DNA of 64,000 nt from Rubellimicrobium aerolatum (GCF_017872975.1 NZ_JAGGJP010000010.1:62001-126000); one strand, 5' to 3'. Shown: positions 16,699 to 25,475, numbered from the stretch's first letter. Notes: generated by a model from the sequence alone, not told the origin. A program made the numbers and translations.

Positions 16699-17766
16699 AT
16701 GGACGAACTGCGCGACAAGTATCTGGGGGCCGTCGCCTCCGCTTCCGACGAAGCCGCCCTGGAGGAGGTGCGCCTCGCCGCCCTCGGCAAGAAGGGCGAG
16801 ATCGCGCTGCGGATGCGCGAGCTGGGCACCATGCCCCCCGACCAGCGCATGGCCACCGCCCCCGCCCTCAACGCCCTCCGCGACGAGGTCGCCGCCGCCG
16901 TCGCCGCCAGGAAGGCCGCCCTCCAGGACGCCGCGCTCGACGAACGGCTCCGCGCCGAATGGCTGGACGTGTCGCTCCCGCCCCGCCCGCGCCGCGCCGG
17001 GACCATCCACCCGATCACCCAGGTCACCGACGAGGTGACCCAGATCTTCGCCGCCCTCGGCTACGCCGTGGCCGAGGGTCCGCAGGTCGAGGACGACTGG
17101 CACAACTTCGACGCCCTCAACATCGCGCCCGAGCATCCCGCAAGGCAGGAGCACGACACCTTCTACATGGCCCGGAGCGAGGGCGACAACCGCCCGCCCC
17201 ATGTCCTTCGCACCCACACCTCCCCCGTCCAGATCCGCGCCATGATGGGTCAGGGCGCCCCCCTCCGCGTCATCTGCCCCGGCCGCGTCTTCCGCGCCGA
17301 CTACGACCAGACCCATTCCCCGATGTTCCACCAGGTCGAGGGCCTCGCCATCGACCGCGCCATCACCATGGCGAACCTGAAATGGACGCTGGAGGAGTTC
17401 CTCAAGGCCTTCTTCGAGGTGCCCACCGTGGACCTCCGCTTCCGCGCCTCGCACTTCCCCTTCACCGAGCCCTCCGCCGAGGTGGACATCCGCTGCTCCT
17501 GGGAGGGCGGGACGCTCAAGCTGGGCGAGGGCGACTCCTGGCTCGAAATCCTCGGCAGCGGCATGGTCCACCCCAAGGTCCTGACCGCCGGCGGCATCGA
17601 CCCGACCGAGTGGCAGGGCTTCGCCTTCGGCATGGGCATCGACCGGCTGGCGATGCTGAAATACGGCATCCCGGATCTGCGCGCGTTCTTCGAGAGCGAC
17701 CTGCGGTGGCTCCGGCACTACGGGTTCGGGGCGCTGGAGGTGCCGACGCTGGCGGGTGGGGTGTGA
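16699..17766 (+). CDS. pheS: Phenylalanine-tRNA ligase alpha subunit
   Basis: 355 residues. N-terminal coiled coil ([17 protein letters not shown] and following), then the class II catalytic core: motif 2 [19 protein letters not shown] and motif 3 [20 protein letters not shown]. It charges tRNA-Phe as an alpha2-beta2 enzyme with PheT. In most bacteria pheT follows at once; here pheS and pheT are 1.38 kb apart, separated by an AT-rich gene, repeats and a DUF167 gene. The GGCCAGGGGG before ATG 16699 can serve as ribosome site. Confidence 0.97.
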   Translation: MDELRDKYLGAVASASDEAALEEVRLAALGKKGEIALRMRELGTMPPDQRMATAPALNALRDEVAAAVAARKAALQDAALDERLRAEWLDVSLPPRPRRAGTIHPITQVTDEVTQIFAALGYAVAEGPQVEDDWHNFDALNIAPEHPARQEHDTFYMARSEGDNRPPHVLRTHTSPVQIRAMMGQGAPLRVICPGRVFRADYDQTHSPMFHQVEGLAIDRAITMANLKWTLEEFLKAFFEVPTVDLRFRASHFPFTEPSAEVDIRCSWEGGTLKLGEGDSWLEILGSGMVHPKVLTAGGIDPTEWQGFAFGMGIDRLAMLKYGIPDLRAFFESDLRWLRHYGFGALEVPTLAGGV

Positions 17767-17769
17767 AGG

Positions 17770-18240
17770 ATGGGTGACTGGGTGAATGGGGCTGTTATCG
17801 CAGCTCTAATTGTTGCTGTAGGTATCTACCCTTGGCAGAAGCATGTTGAGCACCTTTTCATCCTGAGAAAAGAAAAGAGAGATTTATTCCGTCAGCTTCA
17901 AGGCCAGCTTCACAATGTAGTTCGGGTGATCCGCAAAGGCCAGCTCGCTGATAGTGAAGAAATGGATAAGATACGATCTGTCTTTGGCGAGATCAGTCTA
18001 ATTTGCTCTCACGATTTCGAAATGAAAGTTGCTAAATTTATAGGTCAACTTCTGGAGCAAGATAGGCAGGTCAGGAAAAATTTGGATGATATGGAGCTTC
18101 GCAAAGCGGCGATTTCAAAGGTCTGGGATATTCGTGTGGAGCTACTTAGGTCGATGAAACAGGAGATGGATGATACTGTTTCATGGAATCCGGTTGCGGT
18201 TTTGCGAAATTATGGCAGGAAGTTACGATCTAGTATATAA
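17770..18240 (+). CDS. AT-rich hypothetical membrane-anchored protein, likely horizontally acquired
   Basis: 156 residues. One N-terminal transmembrane helix (VNGAVIAALIVAVGIYPW, about 5-22) is followed by a wholly helical, charged region (ILRKEKRDLFRQLQGQLHNV to LLRSMKQEM) that looks like a membrane-tethered coiled coil. It begins 3 bp after the pheS stop. Its DNA is about 40-45% G+C by sampled counts, against about 70% around it, and it uses AT-rich codons (ATA, TTA, AAA, GAT) that neighbours avoid. It is full length, with no sign of decay. No family recognised; a small accessory or defence-linked protein is possible but unsupported. Confidence 0.8.
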   Translation: MGDWVNGAVIAALIVAVGIYPWQKHVEHLFILRKEKRDLFRQLQGQLHNVVRVIRKGQLADSEEMDKIRSVFGEISLICSHDFEMKVAKFIGQLLEQDRQVRKNLDDMELRKAAISKVWDIRVELLRSMKQEMDDTVSWNPVAVLRNYGRKLRSSI

Positions 18241-18248
18241 AAGCAACC

Positions 18249-18312
18249 GTAGGGTGCGCTTCAGCGCACCACTGTCCCGCCGCCCTGCATGGTGCGCTGA
18301 AGCGCACCCTAC
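18249..18312. repeat. REP-like pair (BIME) A, GCGC stem type
   Basis: Two perfect 23-bp inverted arms (18249-18271 and 18290-18312) headed GTAGGG and ending CCCTAC. Each arm also folds on itself: GGTGCGC-TTCA-GCGCACC. The 18-bp spacer is not conserved. Confidence 0.85.
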
Positions 18313-18327
18313 ACCCTCCCCGACGCC

Positions 18328-18427
18328 GTAGGGTGCGTGGTTCCGCCCGCCTTCGGGCGGGTTCACGCACCATCCGCCGCCCCCGGTGCGTGAACCTCCG
18401 CATTCTGCGGAGAACCACGCACCCTAC
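18328..18427. repeat. REP-like composite element B, cloverleaf type
   Basis: Outer arms GTAGGGTGCGTGGTT / AACCACGCACCCTAC enclose two different small hairpins (CCGCCCGCC-TTC-GGGCGGG, and CTCCGC-ATTCT-GCGGAG) plus an inner inverted pair GTTCACGCACC / GGTGCGTGAAC. A single strand could form a three-armed structure. Confidence 0.8.
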
Positions 18428-18483
18428 GTAGGGCGGGCTTCAGCCCGCCACGTCGCGCCGCTGGCGGGCTGAAGCCCGCCCGA
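18428..18483. repeat. REP-like pair C, GGGC stem type
   Basis: It abuts element B directly (..CCCTAC then GTAGGG..). Arms follow the pattern GTAGGGC-GGGC-TTCA-GCCC-GCCA, with an 11-bp spacer that differs from that of element E (18891) by one base. The right end is slightly changed (CGAC instead of CTAC). Confidence 0.8.
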
Positions 18484-18497
18484 CCCACCAGCAATCC

Positions 18498-18597
18498 GTA
18501 GGGTGGGTGGTTCCGCCCGCCCGCCGTCGGCTTCACCGACCGGTCACTCCTGACGTTGGGTGAACCTCCGCTTGCAGCGGAGAACCACCCACCCTAC
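18498..18597. repeat. REP-like composite element D, cloverleaf type, partly decayed
   Basis: Outer arms GTAGGGTGGGTGGTT / AACCACCCACCCTAC; the right inner hairpin CTCCGC..GCGGAG is intact and the left inner hairpin is scrambled. Outer stem bases differ from element B at paired positions, so pairing is kept. It ends 9 bp before the DUF167 start codon. Confidence 0.75.
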
Positions 18598-18606
18598 GGG
18601 CCCCCC

Positions 18607-18894
18607 ATGCTCACCCCCACCCCCACCGGCCTGCGCCTCCGCCTCCGCGTCACCCCGAACGCCGCCCACGACCGCATCGACGGCCCCGAGACCCTCGCCG
18701 ACGGCACCACCGTCCTGCGCCTCCGCACCCGCGCCGCCCCCGAGGGCGGCCGCGCCAACGCCGCCGTCCTCGCGCTCCTCGCGCGCCACCTCGGCGTCCC
18801 GAAATCCGCCGTCACCCTGCTCTCCGGCGACACCGCCCGCCTTAAGACCGTCCACGTCGAGGGCGATCCCGAAACGCTCGCCGCGAGGCTGTAG
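18607..18894 (+). CDS. DUF167 (YggU) family protein
   Basis: 95 residues. Family motifs LRLRVTPNAAHDRIDG, LRTRAAPEGGRANAAVLALL and LGVPKSAVTLLSGDTARLKT are complete. The family is a small alpha/beta protein of unknown function. The ATG at 18607 is preferred because the frame upstream lies inside repeat D. Its stop TAG (18892-18894) is supplied by the GTAG head of repeat E, and repeat D ends 9 bp before its start, so the gene is boxed in by repeats. No clear ribosome site is seen. Confidence 0.88.
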   Translation: MLTPTPTGLRLRLRVTPNAAHDRIDGPETLADGTTVLRLRTRAAPEGGRANAAVLALLARHLGVPKSAVTLLSGDTARLKTVHVEGDPETLAARL

Positions 18895-18947
18895 GGCGGG
18901 CTTCAGCCCGCCACGTCGCGCCACTGGCGGGCTGAAGCCCGCCCTAC
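18891..18947. repeat. REP-like pair (BIME) E, GGGC stem type
   Basis: Two perfect 23-bp inverted arms (18891-18913, 18925-18947) with an 11-bp spacer. The arm pattern is GTAGGGC-GGGC-TTCA-GCCC-GCCA. The head provides the stop codon of the DUF167 gene. Confidence 0.88.
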
Positions 18948-18965
18948 GGATTTTTCCCCCATGGA

Positions 18966-19046
18966 ATGCGTGATTTCCCAGAACGCCGAGGTTCACGCAC
19001 CGTCTCCGACCCCCGGTGCGCGGCCCCTCCGAGCATCGCGAGGAGC
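18966..19046. repeat. Decayed copy of cloverleaf-type element B
   Basis: GGTTCACGCACC, CCCCCGGTGCG and CCTCCGAGC..GCGAGGAG follow the order of element B (18328), with several substitutions and lost outer ends. It lies between the DUF167 gene and pheT. The remaining bases to pheT (19047-19143) hold an AT-containing patch (TAATACGTATCACGAACTAG) that may belong to the pheT promoter. Confidence 0.55.
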
Positions 19047-19143
19047 CCCCGCCCCCCACGGGTCCGGTCTAATACGTATCACGAACTAGACGGCCTCCAC
19101 CTCGCGCGCTACTCCACCCCGACCCGACACGAAGGCCCGTCCG

Positions 19144-21531
19144 ATGAAGCTCACCCTCTCCTGGCTCCGCGACCACCTCGACACCACGGCCACGGTCCCC
19201 GAGTTGGCCTCCGCCCTGACCGACCTCGGCCTGGAGGTCGAATCCATCCGCGACCCGGCCTCGGCCCTCAAACCCTTCACCATCGCCAAGGTCCTCGACG
19301 CCCAGCCCCACCCCAACGCCGACAAGCTCCGCGTCTGCCGGGTGGAGACGGCCCAGGGCATCCAACAGATCGTCTGCGGCGCCCCCAACGCCCGCGCCGG
19401 CATCACCGTCGTCCTGGCCTCCCCCGGCACCTACGTCCCCGGCATCGACACCACCATCGGCGTCGGCACGATCCGGGGCGTCGAAAGCTTCGGCATGATG
19501 GCCTCCGAGCGCGAGCTGGAGCTGTCCGACGAGCACAACGGCATCATCGAGCTCCCCTCGGGCGAGGTCGGCCAGTCCTTCGCCGACTGGCTGGCCACGC
19601 ACGACCCCGCCCGAGTCGATCCCGTCATCGAGATCAAGATCACCCCCAACCGCCCCGACGCGCTCGGCCTCCGGGGCATCGCCCGCGACCTCGCCGCCCG
19701 TGGCCTCGGCACCCTCAAGCCCCTCCCCGAGATCACCGTCCAAGGCACCTTCGACACGCCGCCCGTCACCCTCGACCCGTCGCTCGACGGCGGCTGCCCC
19801 CTGTTCGCCACCCGCCTGATCCGGGGCGTCCGCAACGGCCCCTCGCCCGACTGGCTCCAGGCCCGCCTCCGCGCCATCGGCCTGCGCCCGATCAGCCTGC
19901 TGGTGGACGTGACGAACTTCTTCACCTTCGACCTGAACCGCCCCCTGCACGTCTTCGACGCCGACCGCCTCGCCGGAAACCTCACCGTCCGCCCCGCCCG
20001 CGACGGCGAGACGCTGCAAGCCCTCGACGGCAAGACCTACACGCTGACCCCCGGCCAGATGGTCATCGCCGACGCCACCGGCCCCCAAAGCCTCGCCGGC
20101 ATCATGGGCGGCGAGCCCACGGGCGTCACCGACGCGACGACCAACGTCCTCGTCGAATCCGCCCTCTGGGACCCGATCCGCGTCGCCGCCACCGGCCGCG
20201 CCCAGAAGATCACCTCCGACGCCCGCTACCGGTTCGAGCGCGGCGTGGACCCCGCCTTCGCCGAGGAGGGCCTCGACCGCGCCGTGGCGATGATCCTGCA
20301 CCACGCCGGGGGCGAGCCGTCCCACCGCGCCACCGCCGGCACCGTCCCCGACACCGCGCGAGCCTACCGCTTCGACCCCGACCGCCTGAAATCCCTCGTC
20401 GGCCTCGACCTCCCCGCCGACGACCAGCGCCGCATCCTCGAAGACCTCGGCTTCCGCGTGGAATCCGACCGCGCCCACGTCCCCTCCTGGCGCCCCGACA
20501 TCCAGGGCGACGCCGACATCGTGGAGGAGGTCGCCCGCGTCGCCTCCCTCACCCGCCTGCAAGGCGTCCCCCTCGCCAGCCCGGCGATCCCCCGGCCCGT
20601 CCTGACCCCCGCCCAAGCCCGCCTGAACCGCGCTAGGCGCACCATGGCGTCGCTCGGCTACAACGAATGCGTGACCTACGCCTTCATCGACCGCCCCGCC
20701 GCCACCCTGTTCGGCGGCGGCGACGACGCGCGCCGCATCGGCAACCCCATCGCCTCGGACCTGTCCGACCTCCGCCCCTCGCTCCTCCCCGGCCTCCTCC
20801 GCGCCGCCGCCCGCAACCAGGCGCGCGGGTTCCAGGACCTCGCCCTCTTCGAGGCCAGCGAGTCCTTCACCGGCGGCGAGCCCGGCCAGCAGCGCGCCGA
20901 GGTCACCGGCCTCCTGATCGGCCGCGCCCAGTCCAAGGGCGTCCACGCCCCCGCCCGCGCGCAGGACGCGTTCGACGCCAAGGCCGACCTCGATGCCCTC
21001 CTCGCCACCCTGAACGCGCCCCAAAAGCTGCAACTCCGCCGCGACGGCGCCCCCTGGTGGCACCCCGGCCGCCACGGCGTCCTCACCTTGGGCCCCAAGA
21101 CCGTCGTGGCCGAGTTCGGCGAGATCCACCCCCGCATCCTCAAGGCCCTCGACGTCAAGGGCCCCGCCGTGGCCTTCACCCTCTGGCCCGACGCCATCCC
21201 GCAGCCCCGGTCCACCACCCGCGCCCGCCCGCGCCTGGAGACCAGCGACCTCCAGGCGGTCGAGCGCGACTTCGCCTTCGTCGTGGACGCCCGCACGGAA
21301 TCGCAGGCCCTCGTCCAGGCCGCGCAAGGCGCCGACAAGGCCCTCATCGCCGAGGTCCGGGTCTTCGACGCCTTCCAGGGCGGCACCCTCCCCGAGGGCC
21401 AGAAGTCCCTCGCCCTCACCGTCCGCCTCCAGCCGAAGACGGCGACCCTCACCGACGCCGAGATCGAGCAGACCAGCGCGAAGATCATCGACAAGGTGTC
21501 CAAGGCCACCGGCGCGACCCTGCGGACCTGA
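19144..21531 (+). CDS. pheT: Phenylalanine-tRNA ligase beta subunit
   Basis: 795 residues, complete. The N-terminal EMAP/tRNA-binding domain (about 40-150; VLDAQPHPNADKLRVCRVET), B3/4 editing domain, B5 domain (ITSDARYRFERGVDP onward) and the C-terminal FDX-ACB anticodon-binding domain (about 705-795; SDLQAVERDFAFVVDA) are present. It works with PheS. The start at 19144 gives MKLTLSWLRDHLDTTATVPE, the standard N-terminus. It must have its own promoter, because 1.38 kb of unrelated DNA separates it from pheS. Confidence 0.97.
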   Translation: MKLTLSWLRDHLDTTATVPELASALTDLGLEVESIRDPASALKPFTIAKVLDAQPHPNADKLRVCRVETAQGIQQIVCGAPNARAGITVVLASPGTYVPGIDTTIGVGTIRGVESFGMMASERELELSDEHNGIIELPSGEVGQSFADWLATHDPARVDPVIEIKITPNRPDALGLRGIARDLAARGLGTLKPLPEITVQGTFDTPPVTLDPSLDGGCPLFATRLIRGVRNGPSPDWLQARLRAIGLRPISLLVDVTNFFTFDLNRPLHVFDADRLAGNLTVRPARDGETLQALDGKTYTLTPGQMVIADATGPQSLAGIMGGEPTGVTDATTNVLVESALWDPIRVAATGRAQKITSDARYRFERGVDPAFAEEGLDRAVAMILHHAGGEPSHRATAGTVPDTARAYRFDPDRLKSLVGLDLPADDQRRILEDLGFRVESDRAHVPSWRPDIQGDADIVEEVARVASLTRLQGVPLASPAIPRPVLTPAQARLNRARRTMASLGYNECVTYAFIDRPAATLFGGGDDARRIGNPIASDLSDLRPSLLPGLLRAAARNQARGFQDLALFEASESFTGGEPGQQRAEVTGLLIGRAQSKGVHAPARAQDAFDAKADLDALLATLNAPQKLQLRRDGAPWWHPGRHGVLTLGPKTVVAEFGEIHPRILKALDVKGPAVAFTLWPDAIPQPRSTTRARPRLETSDLQAVERDFAFVVDARTESQALVQAAQGADKALIAEVRVFDAFQGGTLPEGQKSLALTVRLQPKTATLTDAEIEQTSAKIIDKVSKATGATLRT

Positions 21532-21554
21532 GGAGGGGGGCTCGGTCCAGCCCC

Positions 21555-21640
21555 GTAGGGCGGGGTTCACCCCGCCACGCGCCGGCGGCCAACGGCGCGC
21601 GGGTTCAAGGCGGAGCATGGCGGGGTGAACCCCGCCCTAC
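21555..21640. repeat. REP-like pair (BIME) F, GGGG/CCCC stem type
   Basis: Perfect 23-bp inverted arms at 21555-21577 and 21618-21640, pattern GTAGGGC-GGGG-TTCA-CCCC-GCCA, with a 40-bp spacer. It is located between the convergent genes pheT and the GST gene. Compared with E, both halves of the small inner stem have changed together. Confidence 0.85.
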
Positions 21641-21655
21641 GCCCGTCCCGGACCC

Positions 21656-21702
21656 CCGCCCCCTTTCCCTGCCCCAAATATCCCCGCCGGAGGCTCCCGC
21701 AC
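21656..21702 (-). repeat. Rhodobacteraceae-type intergenic element (GCGGGGATATTTGGGG form)
   Basis: Read on the minus strand: CCTCCGGCGGGGATATTTGG followed by GGCAGGGAAAGGGGG. It shares GGGATATTTGG and the GAAAGG tail with the elements at 9881 and 38547. It sits just after BIME F, 27 bp downstream of the GST gene's stop. Confidence 0.45.
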
Positions 21703-21729
21703 TCACCGCAAGAGCCCCGGCCAACAGGT

Positions 21730-22425
21730 TCAGCGCGGCGGGATGTTCCGCGCCGCCTGCGCCGCCGGCCGCTCGAAGAACCGGTCCACATACCCCGGCA
21801 CGTTCCGCAGGTCGTCCCAGCCCACCAGCGGCTTCGCCCCGTAGAAGTCGAGCGTCCCGAGCCACGGCCCGATCGCCATGTCGGCGATCGAATAGTCGCC
21901 CGCGACCCACTCGCGCCCCTCCAGCGCCCCGTCGAGCACGCCCAGCAACCGCCGGGCCTCCCCCACGAACCGCTCGCGCGGACGCGGGTCCTCGATGTCC
22001 TTGCCCGCGAACTTCACGAAGTAGCCCATCTGCCCCAGCATCGGCCCCAGGCCCCCCATCTGCCACATGACCCACTGGATCACCCGCGCCCGGTCGGCCG
22101 CCGTGGCCCCCAGGAACATCCCCGCCTTCTCGGCCAGATAGATCAGGATCGCCCCGCTCTCGAACAGCCCCAGCGGCGCGCCGCCCGGCCCGTCGGGGTC
22201 GATGATCGCCGGGATCTTGTTGTTGGGGCTCAGCGACAGGAACTCGGGCGACCGCACGTCGGCGTCCGCCAGCGTCACCCGGTGCGCCTCGTAGGGCAGC
22301 CCCGTCTCCTCCAGCAGGCAGGACACCTTCTGCCCGTTGGGCGTCGGGTAGCTGAACAACTGGATCCTGGTCGGGTCCGAGACGGGCCACTTGGCGGTGA
22401 TCGGAAAGGCGGACAGGTCGGCCAT
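21730..22425 (-). CDS. Glutathione S-transferase family protein (YghU/Ure2p-like)
   Basis: 231 residues. Thioredoxin-like N-domain ([20 protein letters not shown]) with the [14 protein letters not shown] and [13 protein letters not shown] glutathione-site blocks, then an all-helical C-domain ([20 protein letters not shown]). The PTPNGQKV and NKIPAI pattern fits the YghU/Ure2p class, which includes disulfide-bond oxidoreductases. Start at 22425 after AAGGAGCG. The substrate cannot be deduced. Confidence 0.88.
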   Translation of the reverse strand: MADLSAFPITAKWPVSDPTRIQLFSYPTPNGQKVSCLLEETGLPYEAHRVTLADADVRSPEFLSLSPNNKIPAIIDPDGPGGAPLGLFESGAILIYLAEKAGMFLGATAADRARVIQWVMWQMGGLGPMLGQMGYFVKFAGKDIEDPRPRERFVGEARRLLGVLDGALEGREWVAGDYSIADMAIGPWLGTLDFYGAKPLVGWDDLRNVPGYVDRFFERPAAQAARNIPPR

Positions 22426-22557
22426 GGGGGCGCTCCTTGCGTGCGTCAATGTCGCGCCCTCCGGGCTAATGCAGCGCGCCGGCCAAGAAAACCGTGGAAA
22501 AGCGAACAGGTCTTCCGCACACTTTCCGCAGCGTCAGCAATCCAAGGAGGAAAGCCC

Positions 22558-23037
22558 ATGATCCGAGAGTTCCGCGACTTCATCGCCAAGGGCAACGTGA
22601 TGGACCTCGCCGTGGGGATCATCATCGGCGCGGCCTTCACGGCCATCGTCTCCAGCCTCGTGGCCGACATCATCAACCCGATCATCGGCCTCATCATCGG
22701 CGGCGTGGACTTCTCCAACCTCTACTGGGTCATGTCGGGAGAGGTGCCCGCCAACGCCGGCCTCCAGACCGCCCGCGACAGCGGCGCGGCGGTGTTCGCC
22801 TACGGGGCCTTCGTCACGGCGATCATCAACTTCCTCATCATCGCCTTCGTGGTGTTCCTGCTGGTCAAGGCGGTCAACCGCATCAAGGACACCGCCGCCC
22901 GCAAGGGCGAGGAGGTGCCCGGCGCCCCCAAGGGCCCCACGCAGGAGGAGTTGCTCACCGACATCCGCAACCTCCTCGCCTCGGGCCGCAGCACCGTCCC
23001 GCCCACCGACGCAGCCTCCCCCACGAGCCTGGGCTGA
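22558..23037 (+). CDS. mscL: Large-conductance mechanosensitive channel
   Basis: 159 residues. N-terminal amphipathic segment and TM1 ([20 protein letters not shown], then [19 protein letters not shown]), TM2 ([26 protein letters not shown]) and the C-terminal helical bundle ([15 protein letters not shown]) are typical. It opens under membrane tension to release osmolytes. AAGGAGG lies 8 bp before ATG 22558. Single gene, divergent from the GST gene. Confidence 0.97.
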   Translation: MIREFRDFIAKGNVMDLAVGIIIGAAFTAIVSSLVADIINPIIGLIIGGVDFSNLYWVMSGEVPANAGLQTARDSGAAVFAYGAFVTAIINFLIIAFVVFLLVKAVNRIKDTAARKGEEVPGAPKGPTQEELLTDIRNLLASGRSTVPPTDAASPTSLG

Positions 23038-23057
23038 ACGGGCCCCGCGTGGCGGCA

Positions 23058-23124
23058 GGGGTTAACGGCATGGTCACGAATCGCGCAACACCACCGTTCG
23101 TTGCTGTCGGAGACCGTTAACCCC
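23058..23124. promoter_or_regulatory. Inverted GTTAAC pair upstream of the ORF at 23184
   Basis: GGGGTTAACGG (23058-23068) and CCGTTAACCCC (23114-23124) are perfect inverted repeats 45 bp apart. The right copy lies within the 39-bp block shared with 34440-34478. CACGAATCGCG also occurs twice nearby (23075 and 23150). GTTAAC resembles CtrA-type half-sites of alphaproteobacteria (inference). Confidence 0.45.
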
Positions 23125-23137
23125 GCTCTGGCATCCT
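23099..23137 (+). promoter_or_regulatory. 39-bp conserved upstream block, copy 1
   Basis: Starts CGTTGCTGTC, contains CCGTTAACCCC, ends GGCATCCT. It is 33/39 identical without gaps to the block on the minus strand at 34440-34478, and lies 46 bp before the ORF at 23184. Confidence 0.55.
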
Positions 23138-23183
23138 TCTCGCGACGCCCACGAATCGCGCCGCCCAGGAAAGGAGGACCGCC

Positions 23184-23462
23184 ATGCCCACCGCCGACTA
23201 CGTTCAGCCGACCGCCCACCCGCGCCCCGCGCCCGGTTCCGACCCGTCCTTCGCCGACCCGTCCTTCGCTGGGCGGCTGCGCGCCTTCTGGGCCCGCCTC
23301 CACCCCGCCACCCCCGAGGTGCTGGCCCTGCACGACCGCATCGTCGCCGTCCACGCGACGGCCCTCGCCCGGCTCGGCCCCAACCTCGCCGAAGCCACGC
23401 GCGAGGAGGTCGAGGAGATGGCGATCCTCCACTTCCTCATGGGGGCCGACCGCCTCAGGGCG
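23184..23462 (+). CDS. Hypothetical protein with undefined 3' end
   Basis: AAAGGAGG at ideal distance before ATG 23184 strongly suggests translation. The first about 93 residues look like a real protein: Pro/Ala-rich start, then a helical part ([58 protein letters not shown]). No stop follows, however: the frame runs on through the antisense of ald and past the SRP RNA, into the rsgA frame, ending at 26516. The true 3' end may have been lost by a frameshift near the ald stop (23463), or a sequence error may hide the stop. The end given here is where credible coding seems to cease. No family recognised. Confidence 0.4.
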
Positions 23463-24575
<1,113 letters not shown>

Positions 24576-24654
24576 GGGGGAACCTCCTGTGTTGCGCGGC
24601 CCTCTCGGGGGACCGCTTTCCCGCGATCCTCGCGCGGGGCGGATGCAAGCGGGT

Positions 24655-24671
24655 GGCAAGATCGCCTTGCC
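24655..24671. promoter_or_regulatory. Palindrome in the ald/Lrp intergenic region
   Basis: GGCAAG-ATCGC-CTTGCC is a 6-bp perfect inverted repeat in the 157-bp region between the divergent ald and regulator genes, about 60-80 bp from each start. Candidate operator for the Lrp-type regulator (inference). Confidence 0.4.
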
Positions 24672-24732
24672 AACCGGGGCCCCGACGCAGAAACTCCCGC
24701 CGGGTTCCCCTCGGACCAAAGGTTCTTGCGCC

Positions 24733-25191
24733 ATGCCCCTCGACCCCATCGACCGCCGCATCCTGGAGGTGCTGCAAAAGCAGGGCCGCATCTCCAATCA
24801 GGACCTCTCGGAACGGGTGGGCCTGTCCCCCTCGGCCAGTCACCGGCGCGTGCAGCGGCTGGAGGAGGAGGGCTACATCAAGGGCTATGTGGCGCTCCTC
24901 GACCCCAAGAGGCTCGGCCGCACGACGACCGTGTTCGTGGAGGTGACGCTCGCCGGTCAGGCGGACGAGGTGCTCGACGCCTTCGAGAAGGCGGTGGCCC
25001 GCATCCCCGAGGTGCTGGAATGTCACCTCATGTCCGGCTCGGCGGATTTCCTGCTCAAGGTGGCGGCGCTGGACACCGAGGACTTCGCGCGGATTCACCG
25101 CCGCTCCCTCGCCACGATCCCCGGCGTGCAGGGGATTCAGAGCAGCTTCGCGCTCCGCACCGTCCGGCAGACGACCGCGCTCCCGGTCTGA
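24733..25191 (+). CDS. Lrp/AsnC family transcriptional regulator, probable regulator of ald
   Basis: 152 residues. N-terminal winged helix-turn-helix ([40 protein letters not shown]) and a C-terminal RAM ligand domain ([20 protein letters not shown], and [19 protein letters not shown]). Such proteins form octamers that bind an amino acid. Head-to-head position with ald is the classic arrangement for the activator of alanine dehydrogenase, so alanine response is likely but inferred. Confidence 0.93.
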   Translation: MPLDPIDRRILEVLQKQGRISNQDLSERVGLSPSASHRRVQRLEEEGYIKGYVALLDPKRLGRTTTVFVEVTLAGQADEVLDAFEKAVARIPEVLECHLMSGSADFLLKVAALDTEDFARIHRRSLATIPGVQGIQSSFALRTVRQTTALPV

Positions 25192-25200
25192 CCGCCCCGC

Positions 25201-25229
25201 TTGCGCGGCCGGTTCCGTGCGCCTATATG
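25201..25229 (+). promoter_or_regulatory. Sigma-70 promoter for SRP RNA
   Basis: TTGCGC (-35) and TATATG (-10) with a 17-bp spacer end 7 bp before the predicted 5' end of the SRP RNA. Confidence 0.65.
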
Positions 25230-25235
25230 CACCCC

Positions 25236-25330
25236 CGAGAGGTTGGCGCGGGCAAGCGCCTCGCCAACCCGGTCAGGTCCGGAAGGAAGCAGCCGCAACG
25301 AGCCCCGCTTGGGTCGTGTTCAGCCTCTCA
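25236..25330 (+). ncRNA. ffs: Signal recognition particle RNA, small bacterial (4.5S) type
   Basis: It contains the universal SRP apical domain GGTCAGGTCCGGAAGGAAGC followed by AGCCGCA. Ends pair: GAGAGG (25237-25242) with CCTCTC (25324-25329); GGTTGGCG..CGCCAACC also pairs internally on the 5' side. About 95 nt long. With Ffh it targets nascent membrane proteins. Confidence 0.93.
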
Positions 25331-25475
25331 CCCGTCACCCCTGGACCAGGGAGGCCCCGCATGGACATTGCCGCCGCCCTCCGGGCCGGACGCCGCCCAT
25401 AGGCTCCCGCCCGCCACGAAGCCGTCGCGCCTCTCCTCGCGCGATCCCCTTCCTTCGTTCCGGGGCCATCCTCCA

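Noticed and set aside
18009-18020. TCACGATTTCGA inside the AT-rich gene, like the CTERM-gene motif
   Set aside because: Inside a coding region of low GC, where such a word is likely by chance; no CTERM gene nearby. It lowers confidence in the motif slightly.
18241-18600. A CRISPR array
   Set aside because: Repeats are palindromic pairs of different types with irregular spacing and no unique spacers; no cas genes.
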